Origin: Candidatus Pacearchaeota archaeon
GTDB taxonomy: Archaea > Nanobdellota > Nanobdellia > Pacearchaeales > GW2011-AR1
NCBI GenBank assembly: GCA_016181885.1
Contig: JACOYJ010000005.1
Span: 1 to 38,752 of the forward strand
Reading direction: 5' to 3'
Length of the DNA stretch: 38,752 bases
Positions 14,822-23,698 of this stretch are shown one piece after another. Numbering within the stretch: position 1 is the first letter of the stretch; every line of letters starts with the position of its first letter. The position numbers and the translations under genes are program-made. Below the pieces are notes generated by a model, which saw nothing but the letters and a program-made list of their open reading frames with translations, was not told where the DNA came from and ran no database searches.

Positions 14822-17257
14822 ATGGCAAAGGATGAAAAGTTCATTATGATGAATCTTGACGACGACAGATCAAAGAAAGTTGCAGAAGCAATAAGCAATC
14901 CAACTTGCAAAAAGATTCTTAATTACCTTGCAGAAAACAAAGACAAATCAGAAGAAGATATTGCAAAAGACTTGGCAATGCCTATTAATACAGTTGAATA
15001 CAATTTGAAGAAGTTGCTTGAATCCGGACTTATAGAAAAATCAAAGAACTTTTTTTGGAGCAAGAGAGGCAAAAAAATAAATCTTTATAAGCCGGCAAAC
15101 AGACATATTATTATATCGCCAAAATCAAAGAGGCCAAACATGGATGTTCTTAAGACAATTCTCCCTGTAATAATTGCTTTAGTAGTTGTGGTTGCAGCAG
15201 TTTTATTGCTTTCAAACCCCCCTCAAGAGCAGACAGCTTCTAATGATTTTAAGACGTTTAGCTCACTTTCCGAACTAAAAGATTTCTTAAAAGAAAATCA
15301 AGAAGCAGGGGCATTTTATGGTGGAATAAGAGGGACAACTGCCGAAGAATTTTCTGCTTCAGATTCAGCCGCTGTTGCCGGCACTGCAGAATCAGCCGAC
15401 GCTCCCCAAACAAAATCAAGTGCAGACGACTACTCAATAACAAATATCCAAGTTGAAGGAGTAGATGAAGCAGACATAGTGAAGAATGATGGGAAATATA
15501 TTTATGTTCTTTCTGGAAAGAAGCTCGTTATAATTAACGCTTTTCCAGCAGAACAAATGGAAATACTTTCGGAGACAAATATTAGCGATTATCCTATTGA
15601 AATATTTGTAAATGGAGACAAGCTATCCGTCTTTACAAATTCGTATGGCCAATATGGCAACACGCAAGAAACAAAGTCTTTAGTTTTTGATATAACTGAC
15701 AGAGAAAATCCCATATTGGAAGATGAATTTTCAATTAATGGAAATTACCTGTCTTCAAGAATGATCGGGAATTATGTTTACTTAATTTCAAGCCAGTATG
15801 CTTACTTGGATAATGTCATCTTGCCTGCTGTAAGAGTTGATGGCATCACAAAAGAAGTCCCAATAACAGACATTGCTTATTTCCCATATCCTGATACAAG
15901 CTATGTTTTCACAAACATACTTGCTTTTAATATTAATAATGGGCGGTATGAAACCCAAACTTACCTAACAGGAGCGAGCTACACTGTTTACGTTTCGGAG
16001 AACAATATTTACTTGACTTACACAAAGCAAATGAGCCAGCAGGCTTATTTTAAGGAGATGGTTAAAGAAGTAATAATTCCTTTGGTTCCGTCTAACATCG
16101 GAGATGAAATATTAGAAATTATGACTTCAAAAGAAAATAGGCCATTTTATGAAAGGACGCAAGAAATCTCAACAATCGTTCAAGATTATTCAAATTCACT
16201 AAGAGGAGCTGAAAAATCAGAATTTGATCAAAGATTACAGGAGAAAACGCAGGAGTTTTTTGTAGACCTGCAGAAAAGATCAGAGAAAACAGTTATACAT
16301 AAAATAAAAATTGATGAGTTAGACATAGAATACCTTGCAAATGGCGAAGTTCCAGGACACTTATTAAACCAATTTTCAATGGATGAAAACAAAGATTATT
16401 TCAGAATTGCAACAACTACCGGAAATACATGGGGAAGCGCTTCCAGCTTAAGCCATATGTATGTTCTTGACGAAAACCTGGAAATAGCTGGAAGCGTTGA
16501 AGATTTAGCTAAAGGCGAGAGAATATACTCTACTAGGTTTATGGGCGATAGGGCTTATATGGTTACATTCAGGCAAGTGGATCCTTTATTTGTAGTTGAT
16601 TTATCTAATCCTTCAAGCCCAGAAGTTCTTGGACAACTAAAAGTAACAGGCTTCTCTAATTACCTGCATCCTTATGATGAAAATCACATTATAGGAATAG
16701 GAAAAGAAGCAAGTGAGGAAGGAAGAGTTCAGGGATTGAAGATTGCTTTGTTTGATGTCAGCGATGTCTCAAATCCAATTGAAAAAGCAAAATATGAAGT
16801 CAAACAGCAATGGAGCGATTCAAATGCATTATATGAACATAAAGCATTCTTATTTGACAAGAAAAGAGAATTACTAATTTTGCCTGTTACATATTCAGAA
16901 CCAAGTGAAGAAATTATCAATGAATGGGGAAGATATTGGAACTACAATTACTGGCAGGGAGCATTTGTTTTCAATATAAATGAAGATGAAATTACATTAA
17001 GAGGCAAGATAGATCATGAGGACAATGTCTCAGAGAATTACTATTACAGCTATGCAGTTCAAAGATCATTATTTATGGATGAAACTCTTTACACGATTTC
17101 ACAGAAAATGGTAAAGGCAAACGACCTTTCAAGCCTTGCCAAGATAAGCTCTGTTGAATTGCCTTATGAACAGCAATATGGTGGACCTTATTATGCTGAA
17201 TCAGGAGTTGGTGTTGTTGGAAGAGGCGTGGCTGTTCCCGAGGGAGTTGTGAAGTAA
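14822..17257 (+). CDS. membrane-tethered winged-helix protein with extracellular beta-propeller
   Basis: 811 residues in three parts. Residues about 18-75 form an ArsR-like winged helix (SNPTCKKILNYLAENKDKSE; INTVEYNLKKLLESGL). Residues about 111-131 are one membrane helix. From about 205 the sequence carries the hallmark of the C-terminal beta-propeller secreted-protein family (NIQVEGVDEADIVKNDGKYI), with blade-like repeats to the end. A helical, charged insert sits near residues 410-500 between blades. The arrangement predicts DNA binding inside and a propeller outside, which would be a one-component sensor; this is inference. It has its own leaderless-type promoter and no operon partner. 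Confidence 0.8.
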   Translation: MAKDEKFIMMNLDDDRSKKVAEAISNPTCKKILNYLAENKDKSEEDIAKDLAMPINTVEYNLKKLLESGLIEKSKNFFWSKRGKKINLYKPANRHIIISPKSKRPNMDVLKTILPVIIALVVVVAAVLLLSNPPQEQTASNDFKTFSSLSELKDFLKENQEAGAFYGGIRGTTAEEFSASDSAAVAGTAESADAPQTKSSADDYSITNIQVEGVDEADIVKNDGKYIYVLSGKKLVIINAFPAEQMEILSETNISDYPIEIFVNGDKLSVFTNSYGQYGNTQETKSLVFDITDRENPILEDEFSINGNYLSSRMIGNYVYLISSQYAYLDNVILPAVRVDGITKEVPITDIAYFPYPDTSYVFTNILAFNINNGRYETQTYLTGASYTVYVSENNIYLTYTKQMSQQAYFKEMVKEVIIPLVPSNIGDEILEIMTSKENRPFYERTQEISTIVQDYSNSLRGAEKSEFDQRLQEKTQEFFVDLQKRSEKTVIHKIKIDELDIEYLANGEVPGHLLNQFSMDENKDYFRIATTTGNTWGSASSLSHMYVLDENLEIAGSVEDLAKGERIYSTRFMGDRAYMVTFRQVDPLFVVDLSNPSSPEVLGQLKVTGFSNYLHPYDENHIIGIGKEASEEGRVQGLKIALFDVSDVSNPIEKAKYEVKQQWSDSNALYEHKAFLFDKKRELLILPVTYSEPSEEIINEWGRYWNYNYWQGAFVFNINEDEITLRGKIDHEDNVSENYYYSYAVQRSLFMDETLYTISQKMVKANDLSSLAKISSVELPYEQQYGGPYYAESGVGVVGRGVAVPEGVVK

Positions 17258-17296
17258 CAGAGAAAAGTTTATAAGTAAGGAAATTCTTACTTTAAT

Positions 17297-17530
17297 ATGG
17301 AAATTAAAGTAATTAAAGTTACAGACAAAGGGCAGATATCATTACCGATAGGTTTTAGAGACTCTCTTAATATTAAACAAGGAGATGATTTAATTGTAAC
17401 AAAAAATAAAGATATTCTTATACTTAAAAAAATTAATAATGATGATTTTTCTGATTTACTAAAGCATTCGGAAAAAGTAGCCAATAAGCTTTGGAATAAT
17501 AAAGAAGATGAAGTGTGGAATAATGTATAG
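17297..17530 (+). CDS. AbrB/MazE-type antitoxin
   Basis: 77 residues. The first 45 form a SpoVT-AbrB swapped-hairpin domain (IKVTDKGQISLPIGFRDSLN, then KQGDDLIVTKN), which binds DNA as a dimer. The C-terminal 30 residues, rich in Glu and Lys, would contact the toxin. The downstream mazF-type gene overlaps its stop by eight bases but is broken, so this antitoxin may now lack a working partner here. A TATA-like box (ttataagtaa) lies at about 17270-17279, close to the start. Confidence 0.85.
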   Translation: MEIKVIKVTDKGQISLPIGFRDSLNIKQGDDLIVTKNKDILILKKINNDDFSDLLKHSEKVANKLWNNKEDEVWNNV

Positions 17531-17809
17531 GCAAGGAGAAATTGTTGTTGTACCCTTTCCTTTTTCCGATCTTAGCAGCGTGAAACAAAGGCCGGTTGTA
17601 ATTTTATCAAAAATTCAAGATATTGAAAGATCAGAAGATATTGTCACCTGTGGCATAACCTCTAACTTAAAAGACGCAAGCCATTCTGTTCTAATAGAAA
17701 ATTTAACAAGTTGTTTACACTAGACAAGAATATAGTGATCAAAAGCGTTGCAAGATTAAACAAAGAAACATTTCAAAAAATCAGGGAAGAATTTTGCAGG
17801 CTTGTTTAA
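17523..17809 (+). pseudogene. MazF/PemK-type toxin with internal deletion
   Basis: From ATG 17523 the frame encodes a typical MazF start (YRQGEIVVVPFPFSD; KQRPVVILS) that cuts RNA in intact relatives. After SHSVLIEN the frame hits a stop at 17721-17723. Another frame then gives LFTLDKNIVIKSVARLNK and continues to REEFCRLV, ending at 17809. Compared with the second fragment at 28442-28614, about 50 bases (coding roughly NLLEGTIPLKSRVKVDK) are missing at the break, which also shifts the frame. The C-terminal half would therefore not be made. The last 30 bases before the stop are the same in both fragments. Confidence 0.8.
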
Positions 17810-17879
17810 TTATCACCTTGCAACTTTCCAGACGCTTTCAAAATAATTCTTAAAGTTATCAGCCATGCTTTGAGAGTGA

Positions 17880-17999
17880 ATTAAAATAGCAATAATTGGC
17901 TTTTTCCAAGAAATTAATATCTTTGGAGGGCTTCTAGCTTTTTTTGGAGGGATTGCTTTTACTTATCTTGGTGCATATAAAAGTAAAAAAGAGGATTAA
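17880..17999 (+). pseudogene. C-terminal fragment of a small membrane protein
   Basis: An open stretch without ATG, reading GFFQEINIFGGLLAFFGG and ending GAYKSKKED. It has one hydrophobic helix followed by a basic-acidic tail, like the end of a small membrane protein. Upstream in the same frame is a stop at 17877-17879. The TATA box of the next gene (CATATAAAAG, about 17974-17983) lies inside it. Likely a relic. Confidence 0.35.
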
Positions 18000-18005
18000 A
18001 TTAAA

Positions 18006-18596
18006 ATGAAAAAGTCAAGCAATAATTTAATCCCTGCATTAATGATTGCATTAGCCAGTCTTCTCCCAATAAAAAAGGCCGAGGCAGGAATAACTGGCAG
18101 TGTTGAATACATTCAATCAGAGCATCATGAAAATTCTTATGCGAGAGCGAGTGCTTCTTACAGTCTTCCTTTGAATGTTAGCGGATTTACGTTTTCAGAA
18201 TTTTATAAGGCTGAAGAAGGTTATTATGGAATTACTTATCTTGAAAAGCCAGTTACAGGAAACCTTAATGCTAGATTGAGATTACAACATGATAACGATC
18301 CATTATCTCAAATTGTTGTCGGCACATCTTTTAATATCCCATGGGTTCCTAAAGAAGCCTTTGCTCAAGTTTATTATGATGCTCTTTGGTTTTCACCTAA
18401 AGGATTTAGATTAAAAGCATTTGGTGAATGGAATTTGTCAGATCGCAATGGAGTAACATGGAATTATGGAGAAGTTTCTATTGGTAAAAGGTTTGGACCA
18501 TTTACATTTAGTTATAATCCTTCGCTTAATCCTCAAAATGGAAATAAATTAATTCCTGAATTAGAACACAGAGTTTCCGCTAAAGTTAATTTTTAA
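18006..18596 (+). CDS. secreted beta-strand-rich protein, outer-membrane-barrel-like
   Basis: 196 residues. A signal peptide (Lys-rich start, hydrophobic core ALMIALASLLP, likely cleavage after KKAEA near residue 27) is followed by about 165 residues of alternating polar/hydrophobic, aromatic-rich strands (YARASASYSLPL; FRLKAFGEWNLS; GKRFGPFTFSYNP). The protein ends VSAKVNF, with a terminal Phe as in bacterial outer-membrane barrels. Barrel insertion is not expected in an archaeon with a single membrane, so it may instead be a secreted beta-sandwich. The TATA box is about 28 bases before the ATG. No family recognised. Confidence 0.6.
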   Translation: MKKSSNNLIPALMIALASLLPIKKAEAGITGSVEYIQSEHHENSYARASASYSLPLNVSGFTFSEFYKAEEGYYGITYLEKPVTGNLNARLRLQHDNDPLSQIVVGTSFNIPWVPKEAFAQVYYDALWFSPKGFRLKAFGEWNLSDRNGVTWNYGEVSIGKRFGPFTFSYNPSLNPQNGNKLIPELEHRVSAKVNF

Positions 18597-18717
18597 TAAA
18601 ATACGTTACACTACCCCCTCTTTAACCTCATTTCTTAATCTTTTTGTAATTTTTCTCCAAATCCAAACTTTTATATATTTACACTACCTCCATAAACCAT
18701 AAGAAAAAGGTGAAGAA

Positions 18718-21357
18718 ATGGGTAATTTTTATAAGAGGTATATTTACAAGAATGGGGTAAAGCATGGCCCATATTATTATTCTAATAAAAAAGTTGATGG
18801 CAAAGTAATTTCTACATACTTAGGAACAGACGAGCCTACAAGATTTAATTTCAAGGTTAACCCCAATAATAAGAAAATAGTTATTGCATTTCTTTCTCTT
18901 GTTAGCGTTGCTTTGGCAATTTATGTTGTAATGAATCTTGGTTTGTTTGGGACTGGAAAATCTATTGTCGATTCAGGGGCAACAGGAATTATAGGTTCTG
19001 TTCCTGGAGAAGAAATTAATGAGCCTAATTTGAGTGTTGGAGATATTGCTGTTGATAAGATTAAGGAAATAGAAGAAGTTCCAGAAGTAATTACAGAACA
19101 GAAACAAGCAATTATAAATTCAGAGGTAGAATGGAGCAAGGAGATTAAGCTTAAAAAAGAGGGGCCTGCAAAAGTTCAGATTCCAATTCAAGCAACAGAC
19201 ATAGTTGTTTATTCTGTGGATGAACAGGGAAATAAAGAGGAAGTTTCAGATACAAATATTGGGGTGACTGCCCAGGCTTCATCAGAGATAGTTTTGGATG
19301 AAAAAGAGCCAGCTATTATTTCTTTCTTTAAGAAAATATTTAACTTCTTTAAAGGAACTGGAAATGTTGTTACTATTTCAGAAACTGAAGAGTTTAAGGA
19401 AGTAATAATTAATGAGAACAAGAACAAGTATGAGATTCAATATAAAACTCCAGGGCCAATTGTCACAGAGGAGGAAACAAATAATGGGAAAAAGGTTACG
19501 GTCAGCAGTCCTCCGGGTTTGCAGTATAATGATGTTACGGTTTACACTAACATAGAATCTTTGGGAATTTCAGATGCTGGTTCAATAATTATTTATTCAG
19601 TTAATCAAGAGGAATATGTTGAATACACTAATATTGATGATACAAATGAAGATGGTATTTTAGATTACTTGGAATGGGTTTCTCCAGATGCAAACAATCA
19701 AACGTTTGAGATAATAGTTATAACAAAAGCAGAGCATCTTGGTCAAAATAGGGAATTTATCTCAGACATTTACAATGAAGTTAAAGAGTTAGATAATATA
19801 TGGAGCGAAGAAATTCCAGATATGCATTATGTAAGGGTTACATTTGAAAAAAACCTTACCCAAGAAAATGATATAACTATTTTTGTAAAGATTGGAAGAG
19901 GAAACCCAAAGATAGAAGTTTATGAAGAAAATTCTGACATAAAGCTTGCAGAATTTTCATCTTTGGTTGATAACGAATATAACACTATTTATTTAACAAA
20001 TCTTCAAAACGAACAAGATACTTTTGATTTGAAGATTGTCGGAGGAAGTGTTTTCTTTGACCATGTTGTTGATCCTGTTGCTCAGCCAGGAGGAACTCCT
20101 GATTTAAGAGCACAAGTTTGTTGGGGGGAAGACAATGCAGCACAGGGAAGCTTTGCAGTAGCTTGTGATGGAATTTATCCTGGAGCTTGTGCATCAGCAG
20201 GCGATAGACTAAGTTGCAATGATAATGTATTAGAAACTCACACATCTTCTACAACAAGCAATTGGGGCGGGATTAGAATTCAATCTTATAATAGCGCAGT
20301 GACAGACTGCCAGAGCATTACTCAAGTTAGACTTTGTTACGAATGGTGGACATCAAACTTAAGAGTTACACAATGCGATATTTCTATTGATGCAAACGGG
20401 GGTGCATCTTATACGGCAGTTACAACAATATGCCCCGGAACAAGTGCAAATTCAGGAGTAACTTGCGTAGATGTAACTTCGCTTGAATCATGGAATTGTG
20501 AAAATTTCTTTGGGTCAAGTGGAACAAGAACTTTAGCAAAATCAGAATTCAGAAAGTCTAGTGGTGGGGGAACAAGAGAAATGACTTGGGATGTTTTGTA
20601 TTTTGATGTTACTTATACTGTTCCAAATCAGCCACCAGTAATAGATTCTGTTGGTCCGGTTCCATCTGTTGGTCCGCTTGAAGGAACAACAAGACCAGCA
20701 ATATTTAACATTCAAGTCTCCGACCCTGATGGGTTTGCTGATGTAACAAGCGTAAATGCAGAGTTCAGTTTAATTGGCGAGCCAACGCGAAGCGGGGCAT
20801 GTTTATTTGACAGCAATATAGATGCAGACACAGCTATTTACATATGCACAGTAAATATGCAGTATTATGATAAGAATGGAGTGTGGAGTGTTTTAGTTAC
20901 AGCAACAGACACACAATCACAGCAAGACACAGACAACACGCAGACTTTTACATACCAATTATTAAAAGCAATTGTAATTAATCAGCCAACAGGAGCTTTA
21001 AATTGGCCAACTTTAAATCCAGGAACAATAAGCATTCCGTCGAATAATGATCCAAACACAATAGAAAATACAGGAAATTACGAAGGGCCAATATTTATAA
21101 CAGCCTATAATTTGATTGGAAACACTAATCCTGCTGAAAATATTCCAGCGTCAAACTTTAGGGCAGGCATAACTCTTGACTTGGAATGCACTGCAACACA
21201 ACTGCAAGACGGAATTTCAGTTTCAATAACAGGCTCTAATCTGCCTAGAGGCGTTGGAGCAACAGAAGACATTTACTATTGTTTAACAAGTGTTCCTTAT
21301 GTTTCCTCGCAGTCATATTCGGCAAATGGGGCGAATTCATGGAGAATTGAGATATAA
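18718..21357 (+). CDS. large membrane-anchored surface protein with Ig-like domains
   Basis: 879 residues. The cytoplasmic N-terminus has KNGVKHGPYYYSNKKVDGKV and STYLG, a short motif I associate with DPANN surface proteins. One membrane helix follows at about 53-74, then about 800 external residues of beta-sandwich type. A cysteine-containing region lies near 465-610. The C-terminal 250 residues (from SVGPLEGTTRPAIFNIQVSD) are paralogous to the protein at 23914: both have the MQYYD block, the NNDP..NTGNY block and the YYC(L/I)TSVP block. GGTGA at about 18708-18712 sits six bases before the ATG and is one of few Shine-Dalgarno-like sites seen here. Likely part of the cell envelope or an attachment structure. 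Confidence 0.75.
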   Translation: MGNFYKRYIYKNGVKHGPYYYSNKKVDGKVISTYLGTDEPTRFNFKVNPNNKKIVIAFLSLVSVALAIYVVMNLGLFGTGKSIVDSGATGIIGSVPGEEINEPNLSVGDIAVDKIKEIEEVPEVITEQKQAIINSEVEWSKEIKLKKEGPAKVQIPIQATDIVVYSVDEQGNKEEVSDTNIGVTAQASSEIVLDEKEPAIISFFKKIFNFFKGTGNVVTISETEEFKEVIINENKNKYEIQYKTPGPIVTEEETNNGKKVTVSSPPGLQYNDVTVYTNIESLGISDAGSIIIYSVNQEEYVEYTNIDDTNEDGILDYLEWVSPDANNQTFEIIVITKAEHLGQNREFISDIYNEVKELDNIWSEEIPDMHYVRVTFEKNLTQENDITIFVKIGRGNPKIEVYEENSDIKLAEFSSLVDNEYNTIYLTNLQNEQDTFDLKIVGGSVFFDHVVDPVAQPGGTPDLRAQVCWGEDNAAQGSFAVACDGIYPGACASAGDRLSCNDNVLETHTSSTTSNWGGIRIQSYNSAVTDCQSITQVRLCYEWWTSNLRVTQCDISIDANGGASYTAVTTICPGTSANSGVTCVDVTSLESWNCENFFGSSGTRTLAKSEFRKSSGGGTREMTWDVLYFDVTYTVPNQPPVIDSVGPVPSVGPLEGTTRPAIFNIQVSDPDGFADVTSVNAEFSLIGEPTRSGACLFDSNIDADTAIYICTVNMQYYDKNGVWSVLVTATDTQSQQDTDNTQTFTYQLLKAIVINQPTGALNWPTLNPGTISIPSNNDPNTIENTGNYEGPIFITAYNLIGNTNPAENIPASNFRAGITLDLECTATQLQDGISVSITGSNLPRGVGATEDIYYCLTSVPYVSSQSYSANGANSWRIEI

Positions 21358-21358
21358 A

Positions 21359-21895
21359 ATGGTTTACGAAAAGACTAAATACAATTTTATTTTTTTAATA
21401 ATTAAATTCTTGTTAAGTTACATAAGATATTTTTTTCTAACCACTTTTATAATTTTCGTCGTAGCAATTTTGCTGTTTATCTTATTGATTTTTAACCCAG
21501 ACTTCTCATTTGCTTTTCTAAAGTATTTTTCATTTATTAACCAAATTTACAATAATGCCGCGTTCACAATGAGCAAAAAGGAATTAATCCAAATTTTTTC
21601 AATAGTTTCATTTTTGTTCATGATTGCCGTTAGTTTAATAAAAATGGTTATTAGGAAATTATTTGATGTTCCTTTTTCTTTGACTGCTAAGAGAAAACGA
21701 ATATTGTTTTTTACCATTAATTCAATAATTTATCTTATTGCAATTTTTATTTTTTTGTTTAGCACCTCGTTGGAAAAAAGCCTAGTGTTTATATTAATTA
21801 TTTTTTACGTCGTTAGTTCAATATTTATGGTCTTTTATTTCTTATTTGAGTTTCTGTTAGATAAATTATCCAAGGTATATGAAAAAATAGGATGA
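21359..21895 (+). CDS. polytopic membrane protein
   Basis: 178 residues from ATG 21359, one base after the upstream stop; the longer frame would overlap the surface protein. Four hydrophobic helices are visible (around FLTTFIIFVVAILLFILLIF, IFSIVSFLFMIAVSLI, the NSIIYLIAIFIFLF stretch, and the last 30 residues), with short basic loops. No family is recognised. Close spacing suggests co-transcription with the surface protein; a role in its export or anchoring is only a guess. Confidence 0.6.
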   Translation: MVYEKTKYNFIFLIIKFLLSYIRYFFLTTFIIFVVAILLFILLIFNPDFSFAFLKYFSFINQIYNNAAFTMSKKELIQIFSIVSFLFMIAVSLIKMVIRKLFDVPFSLTAKRKRILFFTINSIIYLIAIFIFLFSTSLEKSLVFILIIFYVVSSIFMVFYFLFEFLLDKLSKVYEKIG

Positions 21896-21922
21896 GCCAA
21901 TATCTATTCGTTTTGATTTAAT

Positions 21923-21967
21923 ATTGTCGCTTCACTTCGTTCCGCGAATTTTATATCTTGATAACTT
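21923..21967. repeat. short dispersed repeat, copy 1
   Basis: 45 bases that match 33524-33568 in about 35 positions. The outer parts (ATTGTCGCT and CGCGAATTTTATAT, then GATAACTT) are conserved, while the middle, between TCGC and GCGA, varies. TCGC and GCGA can pair, closing a hairpin. Reverse-complemented it carries a TATA-like box (GATATAAAATT). The remainder of 21896-22101, between convergent genes, shows no gene. Confidence 0.5.
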
Positions 21968-22101
21968 AAATGCGCTTTGTCAATATATTTTGATTAGTTG
22001 CTAAAGAATTAAGTTAAGCCCCATATTAAAAATTATTTCACATTAATACATCTTTCATGTTGAAAAATTCAGCGAGGTTGATTTCATGGCAGGCATAATT
22101 T

Positions 22102-22794
22102 TCATAATTTATCTAACTCCGAAAGGCGTATCCTTACGGGATTCAAATCCCTTAGTCTGTCGTATAAATTTGGATAGTCTCCGAAAAAATGCAGCAACCC
22201 CCCAATATAGGCTAAATTATTATCTGTTTCTTTTAATGCTTCTCTTATTTTTTCCTCCGTTTTCTCGTCCCTGTCAATTGTCAATGCTCTAAAATATTTT
22301 GCCTTTTTCTCCAATTCTTTAACTGATGTATCATTGTATGAGGCATCAATTATTCTTTGAAATTCTTGAAAGTCAGTTTCTGCAAGCGCGTCCATTAAAT
22401 CGGGTGTTATTTTATAGGATTCGTCAACCAATTTTCCAAAGACCTCTCTGGTCGCTTCTCTTAGCAGTTTAGGATTGTGTACGTCGCAAAAAACTAATTT
22501 TGTTTCAGGATTCTTTTGAGAAAATTCTGAAGAAGCCACGCATTCATAGCCGAACATTTGAAGGTATTTTATAATATTCTCAATTGCTTCAGTGCTGTAG
22601 TTTGATTTTAACATTGATTTTAGAAGAGGCAATTCCAATGCTAATTCTTTATGGTCTTGAATTCTTCGTTCAAAAGCTTCTGCTGTTGATTCTAATCCTA
22701 TGCAATCAGGTTTGATAAAATCAAAAAATTTTTCAAGTCTTTCATGACCATTTATGTCGAGATGATGCGTTCCAACCAAATATAATTGCGCCAT
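22102..22794 (-). CDS. TraB/TIKI-like putative metalloprotease-fold protein
   Basis: 230 residues from ATG 22794; the upstream in-frame ATG at 22815 is rejected because TATATA (22817-22822) is centred about 26 bases before 22794. The N-terminus LYLVGTHHLDINGHERLEKF has the G-T-H-H strand end, GLEST follows near 40, and YIGGLLHFFGDYPNL near 200 gives the second conserved Gly-His block. This layout is that of the TraB/TIKI (EreA-ChaN-like) superfamily, whose members bind metal and in some cases cleave peptides. The middle is helical. Substrate unknown; no neighbour helps. Confidence 0.65.
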   Translation of the reverse strand: MAQLYLVGTHHLDINGHERLEKFFDFIKPDCIGLESTAEAFERRIQDHKELALELPLLKSMLKSNYSTEAIENIIKYLQMFGYECVASSEFSQKNPETKLVFCDVHNPKLLREATREVFGKLVDESYKITPDLMDALAETDFQEFQRIIDASYNDTSVKELEKKAKYFRALTIDRDEKTEEKIREALKETDNNLAYIGGLLHFFGDYPNLYDRLRDLNPVRIRLSELDKL

Positions 22795-22815
22795 ATCACA
22801 ATTTTTGACTATCAA

Positions 22816-23091
22816 TAATATATAAGGATTTCTGTTATTTCAGCCTTGCACAATTTTAGATTATTTAAAATGACTATTATTCACACTATCCGCATTTACT
22901 TATTGAGATTTATTAAATGTTAATTAAGTCTGTGAACCGAGCAATTTCACGAGATAATCCGAAAGCGAGTTGGGTTGCGAGTAAAAGTGAACAGCAATTT
23001 AAAAGCTTGTGGATTTTGGTTAAGCCTCGATAACTTGACAGCATCTTTTGATAATTTGTATGGTGAGATGCTATGAAGCTAAACTAAATTT
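22816..23091. ncRNA. intergenic region with several hairpins, candidate RNA
   Basis: No ORF is seen. AGCATCT (23040-23046) pairs perfectly with AGATGCT (23066-23072). GTGAA (22932-22936) can pair with TTCAC (22946-22950), extended by TCT/AGA over one bulge, while the same TTCAC could instead pair with GTGAA at 22987-22991. AATCC and GGGTT also pair around 22956-22975. The core 22926-22995 is richer in G and C than other spacers here. Strand is unclear; both flanking genes run on the - strand. It resembles a structured RNA but matches none I know. Confidence 0.35.
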
Positions 23092-23637
23092 TTACGACTT
23101 TATTATTGCAGTCTCCAGCTTTGCTGTCTGCACAAATCTCTTCAGGTATGGTTCGTCTGATGGACTTGAATAAAAAGGAGTTGTCAGCCAAATATCAACA
23201 ATGGCAAGCGCGGTCTCTAAACCTACGGAATCAGCTCCAATGCCTAAAACATTGGTGTTGTTGTGTTTTCGAGAAGCTGCTGCTTCCTGCGGTGTTAAGC
23301 ATCTTGCTGAATATACTCCCCTATATTTTGATGCTGGAATAAGTATGCCGATTCCAGAACCGCAAATGCCTATTCCAACTGTGTTGTAATAATAGTCTTC
23401 ACTTACTAACCTTCCAATTTCATTAGATATTGCTGGATAATCACATCTCGCTGAGGAGAAAGTTCCAACATCAATTAGTTGATAGTTTTTGTATTTGAGT
23501 GCTTCTATTACTGAATTCTTATAACCAAACCCGCGATGGTCTGCTCCAATAACTATTTTTTTAGATTCATGCGATCCTATCGGAACTTCTATTCCTTCAA
23601 CGTGAATTGTTTTTGGAATTGTAAGATCGTCTTTCAT
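23092..23637 (-). CDS. rpiB: ribose-5-phosphate isomerase B (RpiB/LacAB family)
   Basis: 181 residues. After about 25 extra N-terminal residues comes the family core: VIGADHRGFGYKN, IDVGTF, VGIGICGSGIGI with the catalytic-type Cys, and RKHNNTNVLGIGADSVGL. RpiB interconverts ribose-5-phosphate and ribulose-5-phosphate in the non-oxidative pentose phosphate route; related proteins act on other sugar phosphates, so the exact substrate is not certain. The N-terminal extension is unusual, and no internal ATG gives a shorter natural start. A TATA-like run (AATATTTAAATG) lies about 26 bases before the ATG. Confidence 0.85.
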   Translation of the reverse strand: MKDDLTIPKTIHVEGIEVPIGSHESKKIVIGADHRGFGYKNSVIEALKYKNYQLIDVGTFSSARCDYPAISNEIGRLVSEDYYYNTVGIGICGSGIGILIPASKYRGVYSARCLTPQEAAASRKHNNTNVLGIGADSVGLETALAIVDIWLTTPFYSSPSDEPYLKRFVQTAKLETAIIKS

Positions 23638-23698
23638 AGATAATGAAAAGAATTGTTCATTTAAATATTTTTTTAGTTATTATCTTTGCTGATTTTGT

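Noticed and set aside
17297-17530. AbrB as a transition-state global regulator
   Set aside because: Its small size and overlap with a MazF-type gene fit an antitoxin better.
22105-22145. tRNA T-arm-like stretch GGGATTCAAATCCC
   Set aside because: It lies inside the TraB-like coding region, the loop is one base short, and no acceptor or anticodon arm can be drawn around it.
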